64,000 nt of DNA, taken from assembly GCF_000010805.1 (NCBI RefSeq), contig NC_012523.1, forward strand, positions 47,161 to 111,160. Reading direction: 5' to 3'. Each line of letters begins with the position of its first letter. Position 1 is the stretch's first letter. The notes below the pieces were generated by a model. That model searched no databases and was not told the DNA's origin. It was given only the letters and a program-made list of their open reading frames with translations. The stretch is from Rhodococcus opacus B4. GTDB lineage: Bacteria > Actinomycetota > Actinomycetes > Mycobacteriales > Mycobacteriaceae. Shown here piece by piece: positions 43,541-52,247 of this stretch. The position numbers and the translations under genes were made by a program.

Positions 43541-43640
43541 TGTTGACCTCTCCTAGCACGGTCCAGCAGAAGCGGCCGAACTTTGACAAACTGCACGATC
43601 AATCACAGACGGTAGGTCTGCTCCTTGAATGGGGGCTTAG

Positions 43641-45161
43641 CTAGTACGCTCCTCGCCCCCCCGCGATGGCCTTAACCGTCTTCGCGATGATCAGACCGTC
43701 CCCCACCATGGACCAGTTTTCTACATACGACAGGTCAAGACGCACACTGTCTTCCCACGACAAATCGGATCTTCCGCTCACCTGCCACAAACCTGTGATG
43801 CCCGGCTTCACCAACAGGCGACGACGCACCGTACCGTCGTACGACTCAACCTCTCTGCGGAGCGGCGGCCGAGGACCGACCACACTCATCTCACGCCGTA
43901 GGACGTTGAGGAACTGAGGCAATTCGTCGAGGCTGTACTTGCGAAGGAACCGGCCCACCCGAGTCACCCGGGGATCCTCGTGCAGTTTGAAGAGCAGGCC
44001 AGCGCCATCATTTGACGACATGAGACGTGACACGTGCTTGTCGGCACCAACGACCATGCTGCGGAACTTGAGCATGCTGAATGGAGTGCCATCAAGACCC
44101 ATTCGCTCTGACCGATACAAGACCGGGCCAGGACTGCTGAATTTGATCGCAAGGGCGATAGCCAGCATGACCGGACAGACCACGATGAGTGCCACTGTCG
44201 CGAACAGGAGGTCAAATGACGTCTTCGAGAAGCGTTGAGCGCCTCGGTATTGTGGCTTCTCTATGTGAATCAAAGGAAGGCCAGCGACAGGCCTCATGGA
44301 CAGTCGCGGCCCGGACACGTCCATCATCCCTGGGGCGACTACAAGGTCGACGCGATGGGGCTCGAGTGACCAGGCAAGAGCGCGCAGACCGTCGTCGCCA
44401 AGATGTTCGGTCGCCGTGACAGCAACGGTATCAGCGTGGCACACCTCCAACGCCCTGACGATGTTGCACTCGTCCCCGAAGATCGGTAGTGCCTGCCCCG
44501 CGACATCGACTGCTGCCGGCAACTTTCCCGTGTATCCAGGGATGCATACACCTACGACCCGGTATCCGTCCGCGGTACCACGCGCAAAAGACGCCACAAG
44601 GTTGCGGACTGAGCGCTCGTTGCCGACCACCAGAACCGATGTTTGATACTCGCCCCTTGCACGCTTGCTCGCGACTACCTGCCGCCACATCCACCGGCCG
44701 ACGATGAGCCCTGCAAGTCCCACAGGGAAGGCGATGGCCAGGTAGAGGCGCGCGAGGTCTAGGCGGAACAGCAAAGCCATGATTGCAATGAACCCGAAGA
44801 GCCGAACTGTGGATTCAAAGATCCTGCGGTACTCGTCGGGCCCGCTGCCAACCACCCTGACGCTCCGCGTCCGGAAGATCACCAGTGCGATGAGCCACGC
44901 GAAGATCAAAAGTGCAGAAATAAATGTGTAACTCAAATTATCAAACAACTCGGAACTATGCAGGATCCCATTATCACCGAAGCGAATCCATTGCGCGAGA
45001 CACACAGCGGCAACGATGACCAGCGCGTCGGTGGCCGCCAAGCACCGACGGTACTTCGATTGCCAATCCTCTCGGCCGCCAGTCCTTCTCGGAAGCGCCG
45101 AACCTTCCGCCCCACCGTTGACCGTCAGTGTTGGCTCGACAGAGAAGTCGAACGCGGTCAC
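43641..45161 (-). CDS. Priming polyprenyl-phosphate sugar phosphotransferase
   Basis: The 506-residue protein has an N-terminal half with several membrane segments (ALVIVAAVCLAQWIRFG, ALLIFAWLIALVIF and others) and a Rossmann-like middle (TSVLVVGNERSVRNLVASFA). Its C-terminal bacterial sugar transferase domain carries FDLLFATVALIVVCPVMLAI, FSMLKFRSMVVGADKHV, KYSLDELPQFLNVLRREMSV, VGPRPPL and KPGITGLWQVSGRSD. It transfers a sugar phosphate to undecaprenyl or decaprenyl phosphate and starts the repeat unit. It is separated from the epimerase by 100 bases and has its own upstream promoter region. Confidence 0.94.
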   Translation of the reverse strand: MTAFDFSVEPTLTVNGGAEGSALPRRTGGREDWQSKYRRCLAATDALVIVAAVCLAQWIRFGDNGILHSSELFDNLSYTFISALLIFAWLIALVIFRTRSVRVVGSGPDEYRRIFESTVRLFGFIAIMALLFRLDLARLYLAIAFPVGLAGLIVGRWMWRQVVASKRARGEYQTSVLVVGNERSVRNLVASFARGTADGYRVVGVCIPGYTGKLPAAVDVAGQALPIFGDECNIVRALEVCHADTVAVTATEHLGDDGLRALAWSLEPHRVDLVVAPGMMDVSGPRLSMRPVAGLPLIHIEKPQYRGAQRFSKTSFDLLFATVALIVVCPVMLAIALAIKFSSPGPVLYRSERMGLDGTPFSMLKFRSMVVGADKHVSRLMSSNDGAGLLFKLHEDPRVTRVGRFLRKYSLDELPQFLNVLRREMSVVGPRPPLRREVESYDGTVRRRLLVKPGITGLWQVSGRSDLSWEDSVRLDLSYVENWSMVGDGLIIAKTVKAIAGGRGAY

Positions 45162-45467
45162 CTCACACCCTCCAGCTGGTATTTCGGAGCGGCTAGCGTG
45201 TCCGATGACTTCGTGGTGATGGTTACAGACCGGTCCCCCGTTTTACTGCCGCGCGGTTGATAATCGCACCTTCAACCAGTTTGTTACAACGATGTGAGTG
45301 GTGTCACAACGACATTCAGTCCACCGACTACCGCCGCGCCACAAGTGATTCACAAGTAGATCGTTCGACATTTTCCCGCATGCCGATGATCTGGTCTATC
45401 TACTGCGTGAATGACAGCGGCCATTTCCAATGCGGTCCGCTCCATCCAGCACACGTATGGTTAACCG
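45162..45467. other. Divergent promoter region between priming transferase and Wzy
   Basis: No gene is supported. The stretch is less GC-rich than the genes. On the minus strand TTGTAA and GATTAT are separated by 18 bases around 45260-45290, a plausible promoter for the priming transferase about 100 bases upstream of its start. Confidence 0.5.
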
Positions 45468-46922
45468 GTGCTCATCGCTGTGTTGGCGGCAGTCTCCGTC
45501 ATTGCGCTCTTCGTCGTGGCCCGCCAACTCCGGCAACGCCACCTCATCTGGGATGCCGGAACGGTGTTCATCCTGGTACTCGGGTGGGCAGCACTAATCC
45601 CTGTCGTCCTGAACAAATTGAGCGACGGCGTGATGCACTCGTGGAACTACTGGGGTGAGCTGGTCGAGGTCCCTATCCCCGTCGACCCCCGGGTACAGTC
45701 CGCCCTTCAGTACGTGATCATCGGGGCTTCGCTGCTCCTATTGTGGCGCTCTGTCCGGGACGCCGATACATGGCGAATCTCCCTATTCGGGATCGCGGTC
45801 ATGGGCACCTCGTTCGTCGCGATGGCGGTCGACACGTCCGCCTACGACAGCATCATCAAGGGACAGCCGATGGTTCTCCTGGTCGTCCTCGTCGCAGCCA
45901 GTTTCGCCACCCCATCCCGCGAAGGGGCAATCACAGGCGGTGCACTCTTTACTATCAGCGTCTGCGCAACTGGAGCCTTCCTCGGGCTGTATGCGCCCGA
46001 CAAGGTGTTCATGCCGTGCACGGACAAATGCAGCTTGGCTGGCGAGCTCTATATGGCCGCGACCCCCCACAGCAACACTCTCGGCCTCATCACCGCGATC
46101 GGCATCCCATTCGTGTGGCTGGCATTCAAAGGGCCTATCCGGTTCTGGATGCTGGTCTACATAGGTGCCAACCTTGTCGTTACCGGAAGTCGCACGTCGA
46201 TGTTCGCCGCGGCCGCAACCCTCGTCGTGCTCGCCCTGACTAATCCAACCCACACGGGCGGGAGCATTGTCGGTCGCCATCGAGCATTTCTCACGCTCGG
46301 CGTGGTCACATCGACCGCAGTCGCGATGATCCTGCCGTTCACTGGACAGTCCGACTCCTTCGCAACCGGGCGAGGATACCTGTGGCGAATCGCTGTCGAG
46401 CAGTTCGAGCACACACCATTCTTCGGCGCCGGACTGACCGCGTGGGACCGCTTCTACGAGGCGGGCGAGTTCGGCGCTGCGGCCGCGTACTCGACCCACA
46501 ACCAGTGGCTCGAGTTGCTTCTGCTCGCAGGTGTGGCCGGAGCGGTCGTCTTCGCGCTCGGGTGGGCCATCCTGGTCTTCGGAGGCGACGAAAGTCGAAA
46601 GTTCACCGTCCTCCCGGTCTTGCTCACCGTGGCCTTGCTGAGCTCAACCGAGCGCCCGTTGTCGATCGGCCTGATCAACACGATGACGTGGGTGCTCGTC
46701 GCACTCGTCGCGTTGTCTAGCGAGGGACGTCAAGGTCAGGGCCGGCAAGCGACGGCGGCGACGCCCAGCTCCAACCGGTCATACCGGTTTATGCCAGCAC
46801 ACGGCCCGTCACAATCCCGCACACCTGATGCGGGTCGAACGTCCACGCCTGCCGCAAGCAGGCTTACCACGGCGGTCGCAATGCCCGGTGAAGTGGCAAT
46901 TGCTCCAACCGTGCACTTATAG
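45468..46922 (+). CDS. Wzy-type O-antigen ligase/polymerase
   Basis: The 484-residue protein has about ten to twelve hydrophobic segments. It also has the family's periplasmic loop with HSNTLGLITAIGIPFVWLAF and the later GYLWRIAVEQFEHTPFFGAG, then AYSTHNQWLELLLLAGVAGA with the conserved His. This is the Wzy_C / O-antigen ligase pattern and should polymerise flipped repeat units. The start is a GTG at 45468. The C-terminal 80 residues are polar and possibly disordered. Its end overlaps the converging acetyltransferase gene by six bases. Confidence 0.85.
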   Translation: MLIAVLAAVSVIALFVVARQLRQRHLIWDAGTVFILVLGWAALIPVVLNKLSDGVMHSWNYWGELVEVPIPVDPRVQSALQYVIIGASLLLLWRSVRDADTWRISLFGIAVMGTSFVAMAVDTSAYDSIIKGQPMVLLVVLVAASFATPSREGAITGGALFTISVCATGAFLGLYAPDKVFMPCTDKCSLAGELYMAATPHSNTLGLITAIGIPFVWLAFKGPIRFWMLVYIGANLVVTGSRTSMFAAAATLVVLALTNPTHTGGSIVGRHRAFLTLGVVTSTAVAMILPFTGQSDSFATGRGYLWRIAVEQFEHTPFFGAGLTAWDRFYEAGEFGAAAAYSTHNQWLELLLLAGVAGAVVFALGWAILVFGGDESRKFTVLPVLLTVALLSSTERPLSIGLINTMTWVLVALVALSSEGRQGQGRQATAATPSSNRSYRFMPAHGPSQSRTPDAGRTSTPAASRLTTAVAMPGEVAIAPTVHL

Positions 46923-47435
46923 CGCCTTTTTCCACTCCGCGGGAACTCCCGCGTACAGGCTGTTCGGCTTGCAATCGCGGGTGACGACACTGCCTGCAGC
47001 GATGACGCAACCCTCGCCAATGCTGACACCAGGCATGATGACGGAGCGGGCACCGATCCACGCGCCGTCGCCGACACGAATCGGTGCGGCCTTTGCGGTG
47101 CCGGCGCGTCGGGCGGAATCGCCGTCTTCGTGCGTGCACGTGGCGAACACGACCTCATAGCCGATGTCCACCCTCTCGCCGATGGTCGTGGGAGCGCCAA
47201 GGTCGAAGAAACACCCGTAGTTGATGAACGACCCAGCGCCGATCGTCAGTCCGGAGTTGCTTCCATAGAAGCCTCGGGGATTGATCCAAGCGGTCGGGTG
47301 AATGTCGTGGCCGGCGGCCCGAAGAATTCGACGGCGAAGTTGGGCGGGTACGCCATACCCGGCGGCCAGTCGGTTGAGGACGATGTCTCGACGTGCAGGA
47401 CCTAAGTCCCGGCCGATGCTCTTGAGGATTCCCAT
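46917..47435 (-). CDS. Left-handed beta-helix acetyltransferase
   Basis: The 172-residue protein has hexapeptide repeats (IHPTAWINPRGFYGSN, LTIGAGSFINYGCFFDLGAP, then IRVGDGAWIGARSVIMPG, then VSIGEGCVIAAGSVVTRDCK) and the CTHEDG loop with the catalytic His. It ends with PNSLYAGVPAEWKK, as in serine or maltose-type O-acetyltransferases. It probably O-acetylates the polysaccharide or a nucleotide sugar. The ATG at 47435 begins a sensible N-terminal helix; the longer frame is a shadow. Confidence 0.9.
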   Translation of the reverse strand: MGILKSIGRDLGPARRDIVLNRLAAGYGVPAQLRRRILRAAGHDIHPTAWINPRGFYGSNSGLTIGAGSFINYGCFFDLGAPTTIGERVDIGYEVVFATCTHEDGDSARRAGTAKAAPIRVGDGAWIGARSVIMPGVSIGEGCVIAAGSVVTRDCKPNSLYAGVPAEWKKAL

Positions 47436-47548
47436 CAGAGAACTATGCAGGATGCCCCGTCCTGTCGATACATGTAGATCGTCCGAATGACCCCGGAGAA
47501 GCACAAAAGATGGGTGCCGACCAATGCTCGCCGGCGGGAAGGGTCTGC

Positions 47549-49708
47549 CTATTCCAACGCGTCCAGCAGCGCTTCTGCAAACGCGGGAGAAATAAGGTCT
47601 GCATATGCAGGTGTCATATGTTTGGCATCCATTTTGGCAGGCGTCGTACCTACAAAGCTCGGGCAGTAGTCCTCTGGCGTGCAGAACCATTTCCGCGAAT
47701 CCAGGAAGGTTCCGTTAAGAGAATCGGCAAGGTACTGCTCGGTTGTGAAGCGTTCAAACCAAGTGCCAGTGACTCGACTAATACAGTCGGCCGGACTGTT
47801 GACACGGTTGTAGCACTCGCCGATGTTTACGTCGTCCGGAGGCGATGAGAGGAATACGATCTTTCCGACGTTGCCAGCGAACTGATCTGTCATTCGGGTA
47901 ATGCCGGCGGCCCATTTGTCGTTTGCTCCATCGCTGTAGGAGTTCGCGATCACGACTACTTCCGGGCGAATTTCATTCAGCGAACGGATCGCCGAAGCCT
48001 TTCGCGTGGGGCACGCCGCGCCGATCTCGTCATCAGCTGCGCGGAGTTCGAGATCAACAAACGGACATCCGAACATCGCCTCAGAACGAACGCTCCACTG
48101 ACCATTACTTTTTTCCGCGAACTTGCGCAGGGGCTCCACATACGTCATTGCTACTGAATCTCCGAGGACGAAGATGCTCCGTGGCGCCAAGGGGTTACCC
48201 CATATGCAGGCGGTGGTTTCGGGACGATCAACTAGGCCACACGGCACGATGTCAGGTGGTGCCTGGCGGCCCTTGATAACAGCATCCATGGATGGGTTCA
48301 GCTCCGGCCAGGAAGTTGCCTGGACCGCTGAAGCGATCGACTGGGCGAGTTTCGATTGCTCCGGACCGACCACCTTTCCAGTGACGGCTGCAATTGCCGG
48401 GGCCGCTGTCCTGACCGGTGGCGCGGTTGCCGGGGAGACCGGCGCGAGGGTGAACGCGACAAGCCCGGCTGTGATGAGCGCTAGTGCCACGATGCCACGT
48501 GTCTGATTGGATTCACTCATCCGCAGAGTCGGCAATCGCCAGCGGGATTTGGCGAGTAGGTTTCGTTCCTGCTTCTCTTTGCGGGTGGCGAGCCAGTTCG
48601 AGTTCCGAATTGGATTTTCAAAGAAGTGGTACGACGCGATAGAGATACCGAACATCAGTAACAACGCAGCCGCGAAATAGTGGTTATTTCGATCGGCTAG
48701 AGATGCCAACAGGATAATAATAGGCCAGTGCCATAGGTAGAGCGAGTATGAGATGTCACCAATGTAAGTACTTCCCCGGTTGGTCAGGATCTGCAGATGT
48801 TTCTGATCACCTGACACGCCGGCCGCGATTACCAGGGCGGCGCCCAGCACAGGCACAGCCGCCCATGGTGCAGGGAACCCTCCGCCTGTTTCGGTGATTG
48901 CGAACGCACCCGCACCGATCGCGATCAACCCAGTCCAGGCGATATACGGGCGTGCCCAGTCGGGGATGCGCTCGAAGTAACCGATCGAGATCGCGAGGAG
49001 CGCACCGACTCCCAGCTCCCAGACGCGGGCGAGGGTAGAGAAGTAGGCCCAGGTTGGGCTGCCTTCTGTGTTCAGTACCGAGTACCAAAAGGATACGAGG
49101 ACAGCGGTTCCCATCACCGCGGCGGCGAGGACGAGCCGCGCTCTCACCGACCAGGACTTTCGCATGACAACAATCCCGGTCGCGAGGATTACCGCCGGCC
49201 AGACGAAATAGAACTGCTCTTCAACAGACAGGGACCAATAGTGCTGGAGCGGCGACACAGGTCCGGCAGAGTTGAAGTAGTCGGTGCCTTCGATTCCGAA
49301 TCGCCAGTTGGACACGAAGAAGAACGCGGCGACTGCATCGAGGACAGTCGACTTGAATCTTGCTCCGGTGTAGATGAAGTACGAGGCGACGATCGTCGCG
49401 AACAGCACCAGGGTGGCTATGGGGACGATGCGGCGAATCCGGCGGCGATAGAAGTTGGAGAAGGAGATTTTGCCAGTTTTCTCGAAAGTGTGCAGAAGTG
49501 ATCCGGTGATGAGGAATCCGGAGATGACGAAGAACACGTCAACGCCGATGAAGCCGCCTCGTGGCCAGTGAAACAGATGCGAGAGCACGACGAGCATGAC
49601 CGCGACCATGCGCAGACCTTGGATGTCGAGACGTTGCTTCGGTTTGGCCTCCCCCATCCCTCGGCGGCGAGCGCCCCGCCTGGATCCCGGAAGCAGTGAA
49701 GTGACCAC
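47549..49708 (-). CDS. OafA/YrhL-type acyltransferase with SGNH domain
   Basis: The 719-residue protein begins with an acyltransferase-3 membrane domain: RLDIQGLRMVAVMLVVLSHL, GGFIGVDVFFVISGFLITGS, RRIRRIVPIATLV, and the family histidine in QHYWSLSVEEQFYFVWPAVI. A linker leads to a C-terminal SGNH hydrolase-like domain with IFVLGDSVAMTYVEPL and, at the end, PAKMDAKHMTPAYAD. It should move acyl groups across the membrane onto sugars. A GTG start is used, but a later ATG (MGEAKPK) is equally plausible. It is the end gene of the locus. Confidence 0.93.
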   Translation of the reverse strand: MVTSLLPGSRRGARRRGMGEAKPKQRLDIQGLRMVAVMLVVLSHLFHWPRGGFIGVDVFFVISGFLITGSLLHTFEKTGKISFSNFYRRRIRRIVPIATLVLFATIVASYFIYTGARFKSTVLDAVAAFFFVSNWRFGIEGTDYFNSAGPVSPLQHYWSLSVEEQFYFVWPAVILATGIVVMRKSWSVRARLVLAAAVMGTAVLVSFWYSVLNTEGSPTWAYFSTLARVWELGVGALLAISIGYFERIPDWARPYIAWTGLIAIGAGAFAITETGGGFPAPWAAVPVLGAALVIAAGVSGDQKHLQILTNRGSTYIGDISYSLYLWHWPIIILLASLADRNNHYFAAALLLMFGISIASYHFFENPIRNSNWLATRKEKQERNLLAKSRWRLPTLRMSESNQTRGIVALALITAGLVAFTLAPVSPATAPPVRTAAPAIAAVTGKVVGPEQSKLAQSIASAVQATSWPELNPSMDAVIKGRQAPPDIVPCGLVDRPETTACIWGNPLAPRSIFVLGDSVAMTYVEPLRKFAEKSNGQWSVRSEAMFGCPFVDLELRAADDEIGAACPTRKASAIRSLNEIRPEVVVIANSYSDGANDKWAAGITRMTDQFAGNVGKIVFLSSPPDDVNIGECYNRVNSPADCISRVTGTWFERFTTEQYLADSLNGTFLDSRKWFCTPEDYCPSFVGTTPAKMDAKHMTPAYADLISPAFAEALLDALE

Positions 49709-49847
49709 GATCGACCCCTAGATGACTGAGGCCCGCGAGAGAGTTTGCGGGACGGGAAGAATATAGTCGGCGTCCTGCTAACCTGCCGGTTACGGTCCCC
49801 TGGAATCCGTCCTAGTCATTCACGTAAATGACTCCGCACAAAGTTGC

Positions 49848-50075
49848 TCATGCCGCACCGTTTGCGACCGGTACCCTCCCGTACCACGGCCACATCACGT
49901 AGGCGTCGTGGTAGACACCCTTGGTTGGACCGGGGAGCTTCATGATGTCCCAGGTATAGACACCTGCCGCGGCACTTCGGCCACCACTTCTGGGCATACC
50001 CGCGCGGGATGCCGAGCCTGCCGGCGATGCTCGGTCGACGAGAAGTTGGGCGTAGGCACACTGAACCTCACGAAC
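49848..50075 (-). pseudogene. IS3-like transposase fragment
   Basis: On the minus strand, split over two frames, RHPARVCPEVVAEVP is followed by YTWDIMKLPGPTKGVYHDAY, which matches the start of the integrase core of IS3-family transposases (the W-D-I-T-K-L motif with the first DDE aspartate). The frame ends in TGA at 49848 soon after YVMWPWY. The N-terminus and the rest of the core are missing. No terminal inverted repeats are visible, so this is a short remnant. Confidence 0.7.
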
Positions 50076-50212
50076 CCGCGCTGCTGACCTGACCCCCGTG
50101 CCGACGAACTCGCCCGGCGCCGTATATCACTATTCAAGTTCGACCGTTAGAGTCTTTTGGATGCAAAACCCAACCCGCGTACATCGAGCACGCCAGATCG
50201 GGAAGCCGTCGC

Positions 50213-50431
50213 GTGGACGCTGACAGCGCCGGTGCGGTCCCTGGTGGCGTCCAGACCGAGGATCTCCTCACCCGAGCGGTGATCGAGGCCCTCAAGGCTG
50301 GCAAATCGTGGGCGCACATCGCTACCCAACTCGGGGTTCCACCCCCTTCTACCTGCGATCATGTCGCGACCGATCGGGACTGGCAGGAGGCAATCGTCGA
50401 TCACGAGAATGCCCGGGCAGCACGGGCTTGA
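50213..50431 (+). CDS. Possible small HTH-like protein
   Basis: The 72-residue frame contains DLLTRAVIEALKAGKSWAHI followed by ATQLGVP, which looks like the first helices of a helix-turn-helix. The end is irregular and there is no clear ribosome-binding site. It may be a remnant of a regulator gene next to the transposase fragment. Confidence 0.35.
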   Translation: MDADSAGAVPGGVQTEDLLTRAVIEALKAGKSWAHIATQLGVPPPSTCDHVATDRDWQEAIVDHENARAARA

Positions 50432-50520
50432 CCCGGCTTGGCCCCCAGGCGAGGCCTCGGGAAAGGCGTCGAGCACCGCGCCATCGTCGGATGCCGGTTG
50501 AAGACTGCTGCACCTGGGTG

Positions 50521-50796
50521 TCAGAGCTCGTCGAGAGAAACCAACCCGTCCTGCAGCGCCCGCACTAACAATCCGGACTTGTCGGCCACAGGGCGTCCGA
50601 CGGCGGCATACTTCGCTCGGATCCGGGTCAGGTGGGTTTGGATCGTGCCCAAACTGATCCCCAGCTCGGACGCGGCAACATTCCTCGATTCGCTGCGCAG
50701 CCACAAACGAAGAATTTCCAGCTCGCGAGGCGACAGCGCCGGCCGCCGCGGCGGTCCCGCGATGGAGTCCGGCACGGGTCCTGGACCGGAACTCAT
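50521..50796 (-). CDS. LuxR-type HTH regulator without receiver domain
   Basis: The 91-residue protein is a single GerE/LuxR DNA-binding domain: PALSPRELEILRLWLRSESR, then NVAASELGISLGTIQTHLTR, then IRAKYAAVGRPVADKSGLL. No receiver or ligand domain is present, although LuxR-type domains usually follow one. A 12-residue overhang and a weak site precede the ATG at 50796; a GTG is four codons upstream. It could regulate the neighbouring recombinases or be a stray fragment. Confidence 0.68.
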   Translation of the reverse strand: MSSGPGPVPDSIAGPPRRPALSPRELEILRLWLRSESRNVAASELGISLGTIQTHLTRIRAKYAAVGRPVADKSGLLVRALQDGLVSLDEL

Positions 50797-51228
50797 TTGC
50801 GATCTCACCTTCTCGAGCTATAGCGACTACGTCCGGACGAAACACTGCTCCGTTCGGAGCATGAGCCATACTTGGGGACAATACGATCCGGCGGCGACAA
50901 CAAGCACGTTGTTACCGCGGTAAACAAACCGTACCTGAAGCCGGTTTCTGGACGTGTGTCGTCGCAGACGAGGCCGGCCGATGGCGTGTGGTCGCGGAGC
51001 CACCACTCGGCGATACCCGCGGATTGTGTCGCGCGGTCAGCGTTGCTCAGTTTCAGCTGAAACAGCAGTACACCAGTGGCCGGGGGGTGGCATCGGCGTT
51101 CCGATCGGTAGAAAGCAGCTGTCGTCGTAGAACCGCTCGTTGAGCGCCATGCGGGGCCGTCCGTTCGAGTCAGTTCCTCCGGGCCGTCGAGACCAGGATA
51201 TCGATCGGGCTGAGCTCGGCCGGGGCGC
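50797..51228. other. No supported gene
   Basis: A plus-strand frame around 50950-51150 reads like coding sequence (for example DEAGRWRVVAEPPLGDTRGL), but I find no start of useful length. It may be a gene remnant. No repeat or hairpin stands out. Confidence 0.35.
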
Positions 51229-52245
51229 TCAGGGCACGTCGTTGAGGATGCCGTCCAGCTCGGCCAACAGTTGGTCGGCGCGGTCTTCGATGTCGTCGAG
51301 GAGGTCGGTGACGTTCGTCAGGTCGTGGTGGGCGCTGCGGCGGGCCGCGGTTCCCCGTTCGTAGTAGTGCGGGTCGAGGACACGTCCGTCGTCGATCGGA
51401 TACCGGTCGGGCGACTCGGCCTGCCGCGGCCGCGGACGTGGTTTCGGCGGCGGAAGGATGTGTGCGGGTGCGGTTCCGGCCAGGTGGGCGTGGACGATCG
51501 CGGTGATGGCACGTGCGGTGGGCGGGGCCGGGTCGAGCGGGGTGTGGCCCCAGCGGTTGATCGAGGTCAGCAGCGGTCGGTCGTCGGCGCGGTAGCCGGC
51601 GTCGAAGCCGGTGAGGTCGCGGCCGGCTTTGACGTGTTTCGCGATTGTGGTGGTGGCGTGGTTCCGGTCGAGAAATCCCAGGACCTCGATCCAGTCCCGG
51701 TAGATCGCCGCCAGAGGGATCTCCGGTGACTCGGGCAGATCGATCCGGTCGCCGTCGATGCACAGTTGGAGGGGTGCACCGCGGTCGCCGGTTGCGGTGA
51801 GATCGCGGCGGCGGAGCCGGGCGAGCTGCTCGAACCCCACGCCCGCGGCGGCCAGTGCCAGGATGAACCGGTCGCGACGGCCGAAGAAGCCGGCCGGCCA
51901 CCCGGCGGTAGGGATGTTCGGGATCCGCTCGGCGACGACAGCCGATACGCGGTGCAGGCGAGCGGCTCTGGTGGTGTTGAGGGCGCGGCGGATCGCCTCG
52001 TCGGTGCCGGGTGCCGGGTGTCCCTGCCTTCGGTGGACGGTGTTGATGACGCTGACCCGGCGGCGTTGGGTGGCCAGGGCGGCGGGGTTCTCGCACAGGA
52101 AACGGGCCAGCTGCTGCGGCGTGGCGGGAGTCTGAGGTTGGTCGGTCGCGGCACACCAGTCGGCGAACAGGGCCCAGACGTGCCGGTCCCGGGCGGACAG
52201 ACGCGGCGTGGGTGCGGTGCCGGTGCCGGGTGTGGTGGCGTACAC
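51229..52245 (-). CDS. Recombinase-like protein, probably catalytically inactive
   Basis: The 338-residue protein follows the tyrosine recombinase gene immediately (GTG start at 52245, three bases after that stop). Its N-part resembles the core-binding domain (ARDRHVWALFADWCAATDQP, LARFLCENPAALATQRRRVS). In the catalytic part the arginine position is changed (AGVGFEQLARLRRRDL) and I see no H-x-x-R or tyrosine motif. It may be a partner or accessory subunit of the upstream integrase. Similar pairs of recombinase-like genes occur on actinobacterial plasmids; how they work together is unknown. Confidence 0.6.
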   Translation of the reverse strand: MYATTPGTGTAPTPRLSARDRHVWALFADWCAATDQPQTPATPQQLARFLCENPAALATQRRRVSVINTVHRRQGHPAPGTDEAIRRALNTTRAARLHRVSAVVAERIPNIPTAGWPAGFFGRRDRFILALAAAGVGFEQLARLRRRDLTATGDRGAPLQLCIDGDRIDLPESPEIPLAAIYRDWIEVLGFLDRNHATTTIAKHVKAGRDLTGFDAGYRADDRPLLTSINRWGHTPLDPAPPTARAITAIVHAHLAGTAPAHILPPPKPRPRPRQAESPDRYPIDDGRVLDPHYYERGTAARRSAHHDLTNVTDLLDDIEDRADQLLAELDGILNDVP

Positions 52246-52247
52246 GC

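Noticed and set aside
45468..47435. Wzy and acetyltransferase genes overlapping at their ends as a sign of an error
   Set aside because: Both proteins are complete and the overlap is only six bases in a convergent arrangement, which is normal.
50147..50881. A 244-codon minus-strand open frame
   Set aside because: It crosses the LuxR-type gene in another frame and has arginine/proline-rich composition without motifs.
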